Shown: piece after piece, positions 1-7,853 of the stretch
Layout of the letters: each line of letters begins with the position of its first letter
Numbering within the stretch: the stretch's first letter is position 1
Assembly: GCF_000280495.2 (NCBI RefSeq)
Contig: NZ_CP018016.1
Span: forward strand, 4,588,001 to 4,652,000
Direction: 5' to 3'
DNA from: Kosakonia radicincitans DSM 16656
GTDB lineage: Bacteria; Pseudomonadota; Gammaproteobacteria; Enterobacterales; Enterobacteriaceae
Length of the DNA: 64,000 bases
Translations under genes and position numbers: made by a program
The notes under the pieces: generated by a model
The model's input: only the letters and a program-made list of their open reading frames with translations
Told to the model about the DNA's origin: nothing
Databases searched by the model: none

Positions 1-333
1 GATGCCTACAGTTTCAACTGGTCAATTCGCATTGCGCCGGATCTGCAAGTGCCGTTCGAGCCGACCCATGAAAATATGGCAAACCTGAAACTCTACCCAG
101 ACCAACCGGTAGAAGTGCTGGCGGCGGATCTGCGCCGGGCCTTCTCGGGTATTGTGGCAGGTAACGTGAAAGAGCCAGGTATCCGCGCGATTGAAGCGTT
201 TGGTCCCTATAAAATTCACGGCGATAGCGACATGATGCGCCGGATGGACGATCTGTTGCAGGGTTTTGTTGCCCAGCACCGTATGAAACTCCCCGGTTCC
301 GCTTACATTCCGTGCTACGAAATTTGTGCCTGA
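1..333 (+). CDS. ppnN: Nucleotide 5'-monophosphate nucleosidase, C-terminal part (5' end outside window)
   Basis: Frame 1 is open from the first base to TGA at 331-333 and gives 110 residues ending in [11 protein letters not shown], the C-terminus I recognise from E. coli PpnN (YgdH). That enzyme cleaves purine and pyrimidine 5'-nucleotides to base and ribose 5-phosphate and is a (p)ppGpp target. The catalytic LOG domain lies upstream of the window; what is seen here is the C-terminal region. The neighbour order ppnN-sdaC-sdaB-xni is the same as in E. coli, which supports the call. The start cannot be seen. Confidence 0.88.
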   Translation, partial: DAYSFNWSIRIAPDLQVPFEPTHENMANLKLYPDQPVEVLAADLRRAFSGIVAGNVKEPGIRAIEAFGPYKIHGDSDMMRRMDDLLQGFVAQHRMKLPGSAYIPCYEICA

Positions 334-345
334 TTAACCTTTCCA

Positions 346-370
346 GGGCGGAGTCATAATCCGCCCTTAT
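346..370 (+). terminator. Probable terminator of ppnN
   Basis: Inverted repeat GGGCGGA (346-352) / TCCGCCC (360-366) with a 7-nt loop, followed by a short TTAT. It sits 13 nt past the ppnN stop. The T-tract is weak, so termination may be partial. Confidence 0.6.
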
Positions 371-604
371 ACATTGCATTTAACCAACCATTTGCTGATC
401 AGCAATTCATACATTACAACCGCTTTTAATATCGATAAATAACTGCAAAAACGTTGTTTTGCAGTGCTTTTATCATCTTCCATCACCCTGGATTTGATCG
501 CATATCTTGCGGGTGTTAGCCTTTTCGCCCATAAATTTCATATGTTAATAATTAGCCAGATAAATGGTCTAAATATACACACATAAAAAGTAGATTATTG
601 CATT

Positions 605-620
605 TGAGATCCGCATCACT
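605..620 (+). promoter_or_regulatory. CRP-like site upstream of sdaC
   Basis: TGAGA-N6-TCACT (605-609 and 616-620) matches the CRP consensus TGTGA-N6-TCACA at four of five positions in each half. It lies about 157 bp before the sdaC start codon. E. coli sdaC is known to be CRP-activated, so the site is plausible, but binding is an inference. Confidence 0.5.
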
Positions 621-777
621 GATGTTGTCATAACTTATCTGTATCTTTCCGCCGCAAATAGTTACAGGGAGAAATTATAAAAAAACTGTAATTGGCCGAC
701 TTAAATATTGACACTGACGTTTCCGACATTTGATTTGTCTGCAACGGCAGTATTTTGCTTCCCCAGGAGATGTATAA

Positions 778-2067
778 ATGGAAACCATTCAGACTGGCGT
801 AGGAACCTCCGTAGAAACACGCAGTTCATGGCGCAAAACCGACACCATGTGGATGTTGGGCCTTTACGGCACAGCCATCGGCGCAGGCGTTCTGTTTCTG
901 CCGATTAACGCCGGTGTCGGCGGCCTGATCCCGCTCATCATCATGGCAATTCTTGCTTTCCCGATGACCTACTTCGCCCACCGTGGCCTGACCCGCTTTG
1001 TGTTGTCCGGTAAAAACCCGGGAGAAGACATTACTGAAGTGGTCGAAGAGCACTTCGGTATCGGCGCGGGTAAGTTGATTACCCTGCTTTATTTCTTCGC
1101 GATTTATCCGATCCTGCTTGTTTATAGCGTGGCGATCACCAACACCGTGGACAGCTTTATGACCCACCAGTTGGGCATGACCCCACCGCCGCGCGCGATC
1201 CTGTCGCTGATCCTTATCGTAGGTATGATGACCATCGTGCGCTTCGGCGAGCAGATGATTGTGAAAGCGATGAGCATCCTGGTATTTCCGTTCGTTATCG
1301 CTCTGATGGTGCTGGCGGTGTACCTGATTCCGCAGTGGAACGGCGCCGTGCTGGAAACCCTGTCGCTGAGCAGTGCTTCCGCCACCGGCAATGGTCTGTG
1401 GATGACGCTGTGGCTGGCCATCCCGGTGATGGTGTTCTCGTTTAACCACTCGCCGATCATCTCCTCTTTTGCCGTTGCCAAGCGTGAAGAGTACGGCGCA
1501 GAAGCCGAGCGTAAATGCTCCCGCATCCTCGCCTTCGCGCATATCATGATGGTGATGACCGTTATGTTCTTTGTGTTTAGCTGTGTGCTGAGCCTGGCAC
1601 CCGCCGATCTGGCTTCGGCAAAACAGCAGAACATCTCCATTCTCTCTTATCTGGCGAACCACTTTAATGCGCCGGTTATCGCCTGGATGGCGCCGATCAT
1701 TGCGATGATCGCCATCACCAAATCGTTCCTCGGCCACTACCTGGGCGCGCGTGAAGGCTTTAACGGTATGGTGATTAAGTCTCTGCGCAGCAAAGGCAAA
1801 TCCATCGAAATCAACAAACTGAATAAAATTACCGCGCTGTTTATGCTGTTGACCACCTGGGCCGTTGCCACCTGGAACCCAAGCATTCTGGGGATGATCG
1901 AAACCCTGGGCGGGCCAATCATTGCGATGATTCTGTTCCTGATGCCGATGTACGCCATCGCGAAAGTACCGGCAATGCGCAAATACAGCGGCGCTATCAG
2001 CAACATCTTCGTCGTGATTATGGGTCTCATCGCCATCTCCGCGATCTTCTTCTCCCTGTTCAGTTAA
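778..2067 (+). CDS. sdaC: Serine/H+ symporter
   Basis: The 429-residue protein has the same length as E. coli SdaC, a member of the hydroxy/aromatic amino acid permease (HAAAP) family that imports L-serine with protons through the inner membrane. About eleven hydrophobic segments can be seen, starting with the [16 protein letters not shown] segment near residue 30, which contains the family's glycine-rich first helix. The ATG is preceded by AGGAGA with 7-nt spacing, so the start is well supported. sdaB follows 56 bp downstream on the same strand: uptake and deamination of serine are encoded together. A GC-rich hairpin (2075-2096) between them may tune sdaB expression. Confidence 0.96.
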   Translation: METIQTGVGTSVETRSSWRKTDTMWMLGLYGTAIGAGVLFLPINAGVGGLIPLIIMAILAFPMTYFAHRGLTRFVLSGKNPGEDITEVVEEHFGIGAGKLITLLYFFAIYPILLVYSVAITNTVDSFMTHQLGMTPPPRAILSLILIVGMMTIVRFGEQMIVKAMSILVFPFVIALMVLAVYLIPQWNGAVLETLSLSSASATGNGLWMTLWLAIPVMVFSFNHSPIISSFAVAKREEYGAEAERKCSRILAFAHIMMVMTVMFFVFSCVLSLAPADLASAKQQNISILSYLANHFNAPVIAWMAPIIAMIAITKSFLGHYLGAREGFNGMVIKSLRSKGKSIEINKLNKITALFMLLTTWAVATWNPSILGMIETLGGPIIAMILFLMPMYAIAKVPAMRKYSGAISNIFVVIMGLIAISAIFFSLFS

Positions 2068-2074
2068 TCTTTTC

Positions 2075-2096
2075 GCGCCGTCCTGCCGGGCGGCGC
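2075..2096 (+). other. GC-rich hairpin between sdaC and sdaB
   Basis: GCGCCG (2075-2080) pairs with CGGCGC (2091-2096). There is no T-tract, so it is more likely an RNA-stabilising or processing element in the sdaC-sdaB transcript than a terminator. Confidence 0.35.
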
Positions 2097-2123
2097 ATCC
2101 CCTATAGCAATGGATAATGCGTC

Positions 2124-3491
2124 ATGATCAGCGTATTCGATATTTTTAAAATCGGTATCGGGCCGTCCAGCTCGCACACCGTGGGTCCAATGAAAGCCGG
2201 TAAACAGTTCACAGACGATCTGATTGCTCGTGGCATTTTGCGCGACGTAACCCGCGTTGTGGTGGATGTTTACGGCTCTCTCTCCCTGACCGGTAAAGGG
2301 CACCATACTGACATCGCGATTATTATGGGCCTGGCGGGGAATCTGCCGGATAGCGTCGATATTGATGCCATTCCGGGCTTTATTCAGGATGTTAATACTC
2401 ATGGCCGCCTGCAACTGGCCAACGAAGCGCATGAAGTGGAGTTTCCGGTCGATCAATGCATGAATTTCCATGCGGATAACCTCTCGCTACATGAAAACGG
2501 CATGCGTATTACCGCGCTGGCAGGCGAACAGGTGCTCTACAGCCAGACCTATTACTCCATCGGCGGCGGGTTTATCGTCGATGAAGAACACTTTGGCCAG
2601 CCCACCAGCGCGCCGGTAGAAGTGCCCTACCCTTACCAAACCGCCGCCGATTTGCAGCGTCATTGCCAGGAGACCGGTTTATCGCTCTCCGGATTGATGA
2701 TGAAAAACGAGCTGGCGCTGCACAGCAAAACCGAGCTGGAGCAGCATCTCGCGCGCGTGTGGGAAGTAATGCAGAGCGGCATAGAGCGCGGCATCGCAAC
2801 GGAAGGGGTATTACCTGGCAAACTACGCGTTCCCCGCCGTGCCGCTGCGCTGCGCCGTATGCTGGTCAGCAGCGATAAAACCAGCACCGACCCGATGGCC
2901 GTGGTTGACTGGATCAATATGTTCGCACTGGCGGTGAATGAAGAGAACGCCGCCGGTGGGCGCGTAGTGACGGCACCGACAAACGGCGCGTGCGGGATCG
3001 TGCCGGCGGTACTGGCGTATTACGATCGCTTTATCCGCCAGGTTAACGCCAATTCACTGGCGCGCTATCTGTTGGTCGCCAGCGCCATCGGCTCGCTGTA
3101 TAAGATGAATGCCTCCATTTCCGGCGCGGAAGTGGGCTGCCAGGGGGAAGTCGGCGTCGCCTGCTCCATGGCGGCGGCCGGGCTGGCAGAATTGTTGGGC
3201 GGCAGCCCGGCGCAAGTCTGTATCGCGGCGGAAATCGGTATGGAGCACAACCTCGGTCTGACCTGCGACCCGGTGGCCGGACAGGTACAGGTGCCCTGTA
3301 TCGAGCGTAACGCAATCGCTTCGGTGAAAGCAGTCAATGCGGCGCGAATGGCGCTGCGTCGCACCAGTGAACCGCGCGTCTGCCTCGATAAAGTTATCGA
3401 GACAATGTATGAAACCGGGAAAGATATGAACGCCAAATACCGTGAAACCTCTCGCGGCGGGCTGGCGATGAAGATCGTTTCCTGCGACTAA
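2124..3491 (+). CDS. sdaB: L-serine ammonia-lyase (deaminase) II
   Basis: The protein has 455 residues, like E. coli SdaB, and converts L-serine to pyruvate and ammonia using an oxygen-sensitive [4Fe-4S] cluster rather than PLP. The N-terminal beta domain carries the GPSSSHTVGP motif (near residue 14). The C-terminal alpha domain contains the conserved cysteine-bearing segments NGACGIVPA, GCQGEVGVACSMA and LTCDPVAGQVQVPC; these are where the family's cluster ligands lie. It is cotranscribed with sdaC by position. SdaA is a close paralogue, but the sdaC linkage identifies this copy as sdaB. Confidence 0.95.
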   Translation: MISVFDIFKIGIGPSSSHTVGPMKAGKQFTDDLIARGILRDVTRVVVDVYGSLSLTGKGHHTDIAIIMGLAGNLPDSVDIDAIPGFIQDVNTHGRLQLANEAHEVEFPVDQCMNFHADNLSLHENGMRITALAGEQVLYSQTYYSIGGGFIVDEEHFGQPTSAPVEVPYPYQTAADLQRHCQETGLSLSGLMMKNELALHSKTELEQHLARVWEVMQSGIERGIATEGVLPGKLRVPRRAAALRRMLVSSDKTSTDPMAVVDWINMFALAVNEENAAGGRVVTAPTNGACGIVPAVLAYYDRFIRQVNANSLARYLLVASAIGSLYKMNASISGAEVGCQGEVGVACSMAAAGLAELLGGSPAQVCIAAEIGMEHNLGLTCDPVAGQVQVPCIERNAIASVKAVNAARMALRRTSEPRVCLDKVIETMYETGKDMNAKYRETSRGGLAMKIVSCD

Positions 3492-3501
3492 TCCCGCATC
3501 A

Positions 3502-3530
3502 GATGCCTCATTTTGCGAGGCATCTTCCTG
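3502..3530 (+). terminator. Terminator after sdaB
   Basis: GATGCCTC (3502-3509) and GAGGCATC (3517-3524) form an 8-bp perfect stem with a 7-nt loop. The following TTCCTGATT is only moderately T-rich. Confidence 0.65.
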
Positions 3531-3602
3531 ATTATTCCCTGCTTTATAGCCTCGCCAGGCCTGCGATGATACCCTTAGCGGATGATTTCAAGGAGGGTAT
3601 CT

Positions 3603-4355
3603 GTGGCTCATCTGCTCATTGTTGACGCACTCAATCTGATTCGCCGTATCCATGCGGTGCAAGGTTCACCCTGCGTGGATACCTGCCTGCATGCGCTGGA
3701 GCAGTTGATTATCCATAGTCAGCCAACCCATGCCGTCGCGGTTTTTGATGATGAGGCCCGTAACCAGGGCTGGCGCCATCGGTTGCTGCCGGATTACAAA
3801 GCGGGCCGCCCTCCCATGCCGGATACCCTACAGACGGAAATGCCATTACTGCGCGCGGCTTTCGAACAACGCGGGATCCGCTGTTGGGCAACGCCTGGCA
3901 ACGAAGCCGACGATCTTGCTGCGACGCTGGCAGTGAAAATGGCGCAGGCCGGACAACAGGCGACGATTGTCTCAACCGACAAAGGCTACTGTCAGTTACT
4001 CTCCCCGACGATCCGCATTCGCGACTACTTTCAGAAACGCTGGCTGGATGCGCCCTTTATTGCTCAGGAGTATGGGGTTACGCCAGAGCAATTACCGGAT
4101 TACTGGGGGCTGGCGGGGATCAGCAGTTCGAAAGTGCCGGGTGTGGCGGGTATTGGTCCGAAAAGCGCAACGCAGTTGCTGAGCGAATTTCCAACGCTGG
4201 AAGCACTATACGAAAACCTCGAAGCGGTACCGGAGAAGTGGCGGCAGAAACTGGAAACACACCGGGCGATGGCATTTACCTGCCGGGATGTGGCGCGGCT
4301 GCAAACCGATTTGCAACTTGATGGCAATTTACAACAGCTTCGCCTGACGCGCTGA
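3603..4355 (+). CDS. xni: Flap endonuclease Xni (ExoIX)
   Basis: From GTG at 3603 the product has 250 residues, close to the 251 of E. coli Xni, and begins [18 protein letters not shown] lies 6 nt before this GTG; an in-frame ATG 21 nt further upstream (3582) would place the Shine-Dalgarno inside the gene, so I reject it. Xni is a 5'-nuclease related to the N-terminal domain of DNA polymerase I that acts on flap DNA and binds metal through acidic residues ([22 protein letters not shown] are seen). The helix-hairpin-helix region is [12 protein letters not shown]. In E. coli the next gene is fucO; here a junction follows. Confidence 0.93.
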   Translation: MAHLLIVDALNLIRRIHAVQGSPCVDTCLHALEQLIIHSQPTHAVAVFDDEARNQGWRHRLLPDYKAGRPPMPDTLQTEMPLLRAAFEQRGIRCWATPGNEADDLAATLAVKMAQAGQQATIVSTDKGYCQLLSPTIRIRDYFQKRWLDAPFIAQEYGVTPEQLPDYWGLAGISSSKVPGVAGIGPKSATQLLSEFPTLEALYENLEAVPEKWRQKLETHRAMAFTCRDVARLQTDLQLDGNLQQLRLTR

Positions 4356-4786
4356 ACGCCAGCGGTATTGGTCGCTTAGCCGGTGAAGTGCTGGCAGAAA
4401 CAACAATCTTCTGAACCATGATGCTCAGGCCTTTTGAACGCCAAATATCAGAATCAGCCATAAAATAATCCCCCTGGCGATTACCCCGCGGCGGCCATTT
4501 ACTCTCCTTCACGTACCGCGTATTTAATATCGCATCCCACCTGTCTACTGCATCCGGGCCGTTATCGGCTCCAGCGCGAAAGAGGTGATGTGGTCGTTCG
4601 GCACGCTGATGATCAGCACCGCTTTCTATGTCCTGAACTACAACCACATTCATAAGAATCCTTATCCACTGGATAAGGCATGAGTTCAGAGAGTTATTCC
4701 ATCAAAACTATCAACGTTAACGGTTGTATAAGAACGGGACCACCAGCCAGAGATTAAGAGTGATAGTGAGAAATGCAGAAACGACA
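4356..4786. other. Gene-poor rearrangement junction between xni and aspV
   Basis: Left of this stretch the gene order is that of the E. coli sdaCB-xni locus; right of it is aspV-dnaQ-rnhA, which in E. coli is about 2.7 Mb away. Apart from a transporter remnant (4528-4683) I find no intact gene. A minus-strand frame of 125 codons (4653-4276) runs into the antisense of xni and has no family features. No integrase, IS end or direct-repeat target duplication is visible. Confidence 0.6.
4528..4683 (+). pseudogene. C-terminal remnant of a membrane transporter
   Basis: A 51-codon open stretch without a start codon (TAA immediately before, at 4525-4527) ends at TGA 4681-4683. It reads [16 protein letters not shown], then [20 protein letters not shown], then PLDKA. 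One hydrophobic helix followed by a short polar tail is typical of the last transmembrane segment of amino-acid-permease-like transporters. I do not recognise the exact family. No start or RBS is present, so this is read as the broken 3' end of a gene whose remainder was lost. Confidence 0.45.
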
Positions 4787-4816
4787 AAGGCCTGAATCAT
4801 TGCTGATTCAGGCCTT
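4775..4816 (-). terminator. Terminator of aspV tRNA
   Basis: A perfect 12-bp stem, AAGGCCTGAATC (4787-4798) and GATTCAGGCCTT (4805-4816), with a 6-nt loop, is followed on the minus strand by TTGTCGTTTC. It begins 8 nt past the tRNA 3' end. Confidence 0.85.
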
Positions 4817-4824
4817 CTGAATAG

Positions 4825-4901
4825 TGGCGGAACGGACGGGACTCGAACCCGCGACCCCCTGCGTGACAGGCAGGTATTCTAACCGACTGAACTACCGCTC
4901 C
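4825..4901 (-). tRNA. aspV: tRNA-Asp (GTC anticodon)
   Basis: The 77-nt minus-strand sequence starts GGAGCGGTAGTTCAGTCGG and ends in encoded CCA; the anticodon loop CTGTCAC carries GTC. The T-arm GGTTCGAGTC is intact. Position next to dnaQ identifies it as aspV. The 77 nt are identical to the tRNA-Asp at 16771-16847. In other enterobacteria the aspV 3' flank is a known integration hotspot for genomic islands, which is relevant to the junction downstream. Confidence 0.97.
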
Positions 4902-4930
4902 ACAGTGTTCCCGTCAGGGGAACGAGGCGC

Positions 4931-4959
4931 ATATTACGTATTGCGCCTGGTGCCGTCAA
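4931..4959 (-). promoter_or_regulatory. aspV promoter
   Basis: On the minus strand TTGACG (4954-4959) and TAATAT (4931-4936) are separated by 17 bp and followed by GCGCCTC, a GC-rich discriminator typical of stringently controlled stable-RNA promoters. The -10 ends 29 bp before the tRNA 5' end. Confidence 0.85.
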
Positions 4960-5034
4960 CGCTTTTTCTTCTGTTTCTAATCATTTGCTGCAAAAATCAC
5001 CCATGCAGCAAATATTCACGCATAAGTGCCTGAT

Positions 5035-5766
5035 TTAGCCGCGCCACAGGCAGCTTCCGCCCTTTTTCTGCACCAAATCCAGGCGCGATTCATGGGCTGC
5101 CAGCTCATCATCACTGGCTAAAACAACGCGCAGCTTACTGGCAGCGCGGACAACGCGTTGGATCCCCACTTCTCCCGTCTGAGACTGCCCTTCGCCTTCC
5201 ATCGAAAATTTCATCGATGTCTGGCCGCCGGTCATCATCAGATACACATCAGCGAGGATCTGGGCATCGAGTAACGCCCCGTGCAGCGTACGTTTGCTGT
5301 TGTCGATTTCGTAACGGGAACAGAGCGCATCGAGGCTGTTGCGCTTGCCCGGAAACATTTTACGCGCCAGCGCCAGGCTATCGGTGACCTTACAGAACGT
5401 ATCGGTCTTTGGGATCCCGCGATTCAGCTTGCCGAACTCATAGTCCATAAAGCCGATATCAAACGATGCGTTATGGATCACCAACTCTGCGCCGCGAATA
5501 TAATCGATAAACTCATCGGCGATATCGGCGAATGTGGGTTTATCCAGCAGGAATTCATCGGCAATACCGTGAACGCCAAACGCTTCGGGATCGACCAGCC
5601 GATCGGGCTTCAGGTAGATATGATAGTTATTGCCGGTGAGTCGCCGGTTGACGACTTCTACCGCGCCGATTTCAATAATTTTGTGCCCTTCATAGTGGGC
5701 GCCGATCTGGTTCATACCGGTGGTTTCGGTATCGAGGACGATCTGTCGTGTAATTGCAGTGCTCAT
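5035..5766 (-). CDS. dnaQ: DNA polymerase III epsilon subunit (3'-5' proofreading exonuclease)
   Basis: From ATG at 5766 the product has 243 residues, the E. coli DnaQ length; three further upstream codons (to 5775) have no support. It proofreads for the Pol III core, binding the alpha subunit DnaE (also encoded in this window) and theta. The DEDD-type active site is seen: Exo [10 protein letters not shown] (D12, E14), NASFDIGF for Exo II and the LHGALLDAQ Exo III region. The C-terminal [11 protein letters not shown] tail is the alpha-binding end. It is divergent from rnhA with only 52 bp between the start codons, so the promoters overlap. Confidence 0.97.
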   Translation of the reverse strand: MSTAITRQIVLDTETTGMNQIGAHYEGHKIIEIGAVEVVNRRLTGNNYHIYLKPDRLVDPEAFGVHGIADEFLLDKPTFADIADEFIDYIRGAELVIHNASFDIGFMDYEFGKLNRGIPKTDTFCKVTDSLALARKMFPGKRNSLDALCSRYEIDNSKRTLHGALLDAQILADVYLMMTGGQTSMKFSMEGEGQSQTGEVGIQRVVRAASKLRVVLASDDELAAHESRLDLVQKKGGSCLWRG

Positions 5767-5818
5767 AGCGGCCATTTATGTCAGACTTGTCGTTTTCAAC
5801 TCAGGAAGTCTACCAGAG

Positions 5819-6286
5819 ATGCTTAAACAGGTAGAAATTTTCACCGACGGATCTTGTCTCGGTAACCCAGGTCCTGGCGGTTACGGCGCCATCTTACGCT
5901 ATCGCCAGCATGAAAGAACCTTTAGCGCAGGTTACCGTCTGACGACTAACAACCGCATGGAATTGATGGCCGCTATCGTGGCGCTGGAGGCATTAAAAGA
6001 GCATTGCGAAATTGTGCTCAGCACTGACAGCCAGTATGTCCGCCAGGGGATCACCCAGTGGATCCATAACTGGAAAAAGCGCGGCTGGAAAACCGCAGAG
6101 AAAAAACCGGTGAAGAATGTTGATCTCTGGCAGCGGCTGGATGCAGCGCTCAGCCAGCATCAAATCAAATGGGAATGGGTCAAGGGCCATGCCGGGCACC
6201 CGGAAAACGAACGCTGCGATGAGCTGGCGCGAGCGGCAGCGATGAACCCGACACAGGAAGATATTGGTTATCAGCCAGAAGGTTAA
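5819..6286 (+). CDS. rnhA: Ribonuclease HI
   Basis: ATG at 5819 gives 155 residues, exactly the E. coli RNase HI length. The enzyme cleaves the RNA strand of RNA-DNA hybrids. All active-site residues are in place: D10, E48, D70, H124 and D134. An upstream in-frame extension to 5720 runs over the dnaQ start region and is rejected. The gene diverges from dnaQ and its last 4 nt overlap the convergent yafS. Confidence 0.97.
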   Translation: MLKQVEIFTDGSCLGNPGPGGYGAILRYRQHERTFSAGYRLTTNNRMELMAAIVALEALKEHCEIVLSTDSQYVRQGITQWIHNWKKRGWKTAEKKPVKNVDLWQRLDAALSQHQIKWEWVKGHAGHPENERCDELARAAAMNPTQEDIGYQPEG

Positions 6287-6990
6287 GACTGGCGCGTTGC
6301 GCCAACGGCCTGACGCACTGGGGTTTTGTTACGGCTCTGCTTCATCGGATTGAGCGTCAATGGAATGGTGCGTTTGCGGGCGACGATCAACTGCATGCAC
6401 CCCAGCGCAGGTAAATGCGAACTAAGCAGTTTACCGCCCTGCTTCGTCCATGGCAGCACGCGAAAACGGCTATAATGTAACACTTCGAAATTGAGCAGTG
6501 ATAACCAGTCGAACTGGCGCATCAGCGTAAACATGCGGCTTTTGACGGCTGGCGAGCGGCGGACAAACGGTACGGCCTTCGCCAGCCCGAGCAGGCTAAT
6601 CGGATTAAAACCGCTCATCACCAGCCAGCCGTCGTCAATCAGTACACGATCAACTTCCTGCAATAAACGATGCGGATCGGTACACCAGGAAAGCGTGTGC
6701 GCCAGCAGGCAGGCATCAACGGATTTATCCGCAAAGGGCAGATGCAGCGGATCGGCACGAACCTGCATGGGCTCGCCAGCCAGGGAAACATTCACCTGAT
6801 GGGAAACAGCGCAACTTTCGGCATTGATTTCTGCGCTGAGATTGCCGATTTTAAGCAAATGAAAACCATACATTTTTGCAAACCACGGCTTGAGTTCTCC
6901 TTCCAGCGCCTCACGGTAATATGCGCCTTTGGGTAAATCATTCCAGCTTACTGGTGCTACGAATGTCTGAGGAGTCCTTGCCGGTTTCAT
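6283..6990 (-). CDS. yafS: Putative SAM-dependent methyltransferase YafS
   Basis: ATG at 6990 gives 235 residues starting [10 protein letters not shown], matching the start of E. coli YafS. The core [21 protein letters not shown] is a class I methyltransferase motif II/post-motif region (near residues 82-102), and [14 protein letters not shown] resembles motif III. The substrate is unknown. It is convergent with rnhA (4-nt overlap) and divergent from gloB with 33 bp between starts. Confidence 0.88.
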   Translation of the reverse strand: MKPARTPQTFVAPVSWNDLPKGAYYREALEGELKPWFAKMYGFHLLKIGNLSAEINAESCAVSHQVNVSLAGEPMQVRADPLHLPFADKSVDACLLAHTLSWCTDPHRLLQEVDRVLIDDGWLVMSGFNPISLLGLAKAVPFVRRSPAVKSRMFTLMRQFDWLSLLNFEVLHYSRFRVLPWTKQGGKLLSSHLPALGCMQLIVARKRTIPLTLNPMKQSRNKTPVRQAVGATRQS

Positions 6991-7023
6991 CACCACCTTC
7001 CGCTACGCTTTAAGAGGTATTTT

Positions 7024-7779
7024 ATGAATCTTAACAGTATTCCCGCCTTCCAGGATAACTACATCTGGGTACTGAGCAATGATAACGGCCGCTGCCTGAT
7101 TGTCGATCCAGGCGAAGCCGCGCCGGTGCTGCAAACTCTTGAAGAGAAACAATGGCAGCCGGAAGCCATCTTCTTAACACATCATCATAATGACCACGTT
7201 GGCGGCGTGAAAGAACTGCGCCAGCGGTATCCCGACGTCGTGGTGTATGGGCCCGCAGAGACGCAAGATAAAGGTGCTACGCACATCGTCGCTGATGGCC
7301 AGGTCATCTCTGTTTTGGGGCATGAATTTTCTGTACTCGCCACGCCCGGTCACACTTTAGGACATATCTGTTTCTTCAGCTTTCCTTATCTATTTTGCGG
7401 TGACACGCTCTTTTCCGGCGGATGCGGCAGACTTTTTGAAGGTACGGCAACCCAGATGTATCAATCGTTTTGTAAGATAAACGACCTTCCTGATGAGACG
7501 GTCATTTGTTGCGCACACGAATACACTTTAGGGAATATGAAGTTTGCAATCAGTATCCTGCCAGAGGATCCTGCACTTAACGAATACTATCGAGAAGTGA
7601 AGGAGTTACGTGCAAAAAATCAAAAAACACTACCCGTAATTCTGAAAAACGAGCGTCGAATTAATTTATTTTTACGAACCAAAGATATTGATTTAATTGA
7701 TGTAATCAGCAAAGAAACAAATTTGCAACACCCTGAAGAGCGTTTCGCATGGTTACGGGCAAAGAAAGATAACTTCTGA
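7024..7779 (+). CDS. gloB: Hydroxyacylglutathione hydrolase (glyoxalase II)
   Basis: The 251-residue protein has the E. coli GloB length. It hydrolyses S-D-lactoylglutathione to D-lactate and glutathione, the second step of methylglyoxal detoxification. The metallo-beta-lactamase motif is [10 protein letters not shown]: metal ligands H53, H55, D57 and H58 are kept, while residue 56 is Asn where I recall His in E. coli. GHTLGH, CGDTLF and CAHEYT supply the remaining ligands. AAGAGG precedes the ATG. The last third of the gene (about 7600-7760) is markedly AT-rich compared with the flanks. Confidence 0.96.
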   Translation: MNLNSIPAFQDNYIWVLSNDNGRCLIVDPGEAAPVLQTLEEKQWQPEAIFLTHHHNDHVGGVKELRQRYPDVVVYGPAETQDKGATHIVADGQVISVLGHEFSVLATPGHTLGHICFFSFPYLFCGDTLFSGGCGRLFEGTATQMYQSFCKINDLPDETVICCAHEYTLGNMKFAISILPEDPALNEYYREVKELRAKNQKTLPVILKNERRINLFLRTKDIDLIDVISKETNLQHPEERFAWLRAKKDNF

Positions 7780-7853
7780 TATTTCCTGGTTGCCTTTTCT
7801 GAGCTGCGCCGTTATTATCGCTCGTCTTTTAAGCAACTACTATTGACACACAC

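Larger units (their letters stand above)
334..777 (+). promoter_or_regulatory. sdaC upstream region (444 bp, no gene)
   Basis: No convincing coding frame lies here; the stretch is clearly more AT-rich than its flanks, as is common for a regulated promoter region. It contains the ppnN terminator and a CRP-like site (listed separately). I could not assign a -35/-10 pair with good spacing. A short plus frame from 708 overlaps the sdaC start and has no family support. In E. coli sdaC transcription responds to CRP and Lrp. Confidence 0.55.

Noticed and set aside
4276-4653. 125-codon minus-strand frame at the junction
   Set aside because: It runs antisense into xni and antisense through the transporter remnant, has no RBS and no recognisable motif. 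The part MADSDIWRSKGLSIMVQK is curious but too short to support a gene.
4825-4901. aspV as an attachment site of an integrated island
   Set aside because: No integrase, no repeated tRNA 3' end near the junction and no cargo genes are present; at most this is the scar of a lost element.
4824-5033. Plus-strand frame (69 codons) across tRNA-Asp starting MAERTGLEPATPCVTG
   Set aside because: It is the antisense of aspV; this peptide is a familiar spurious call over tRNA genes. The matching minus-strand frame at 16665-16868 covers aspU and is equally spurious.
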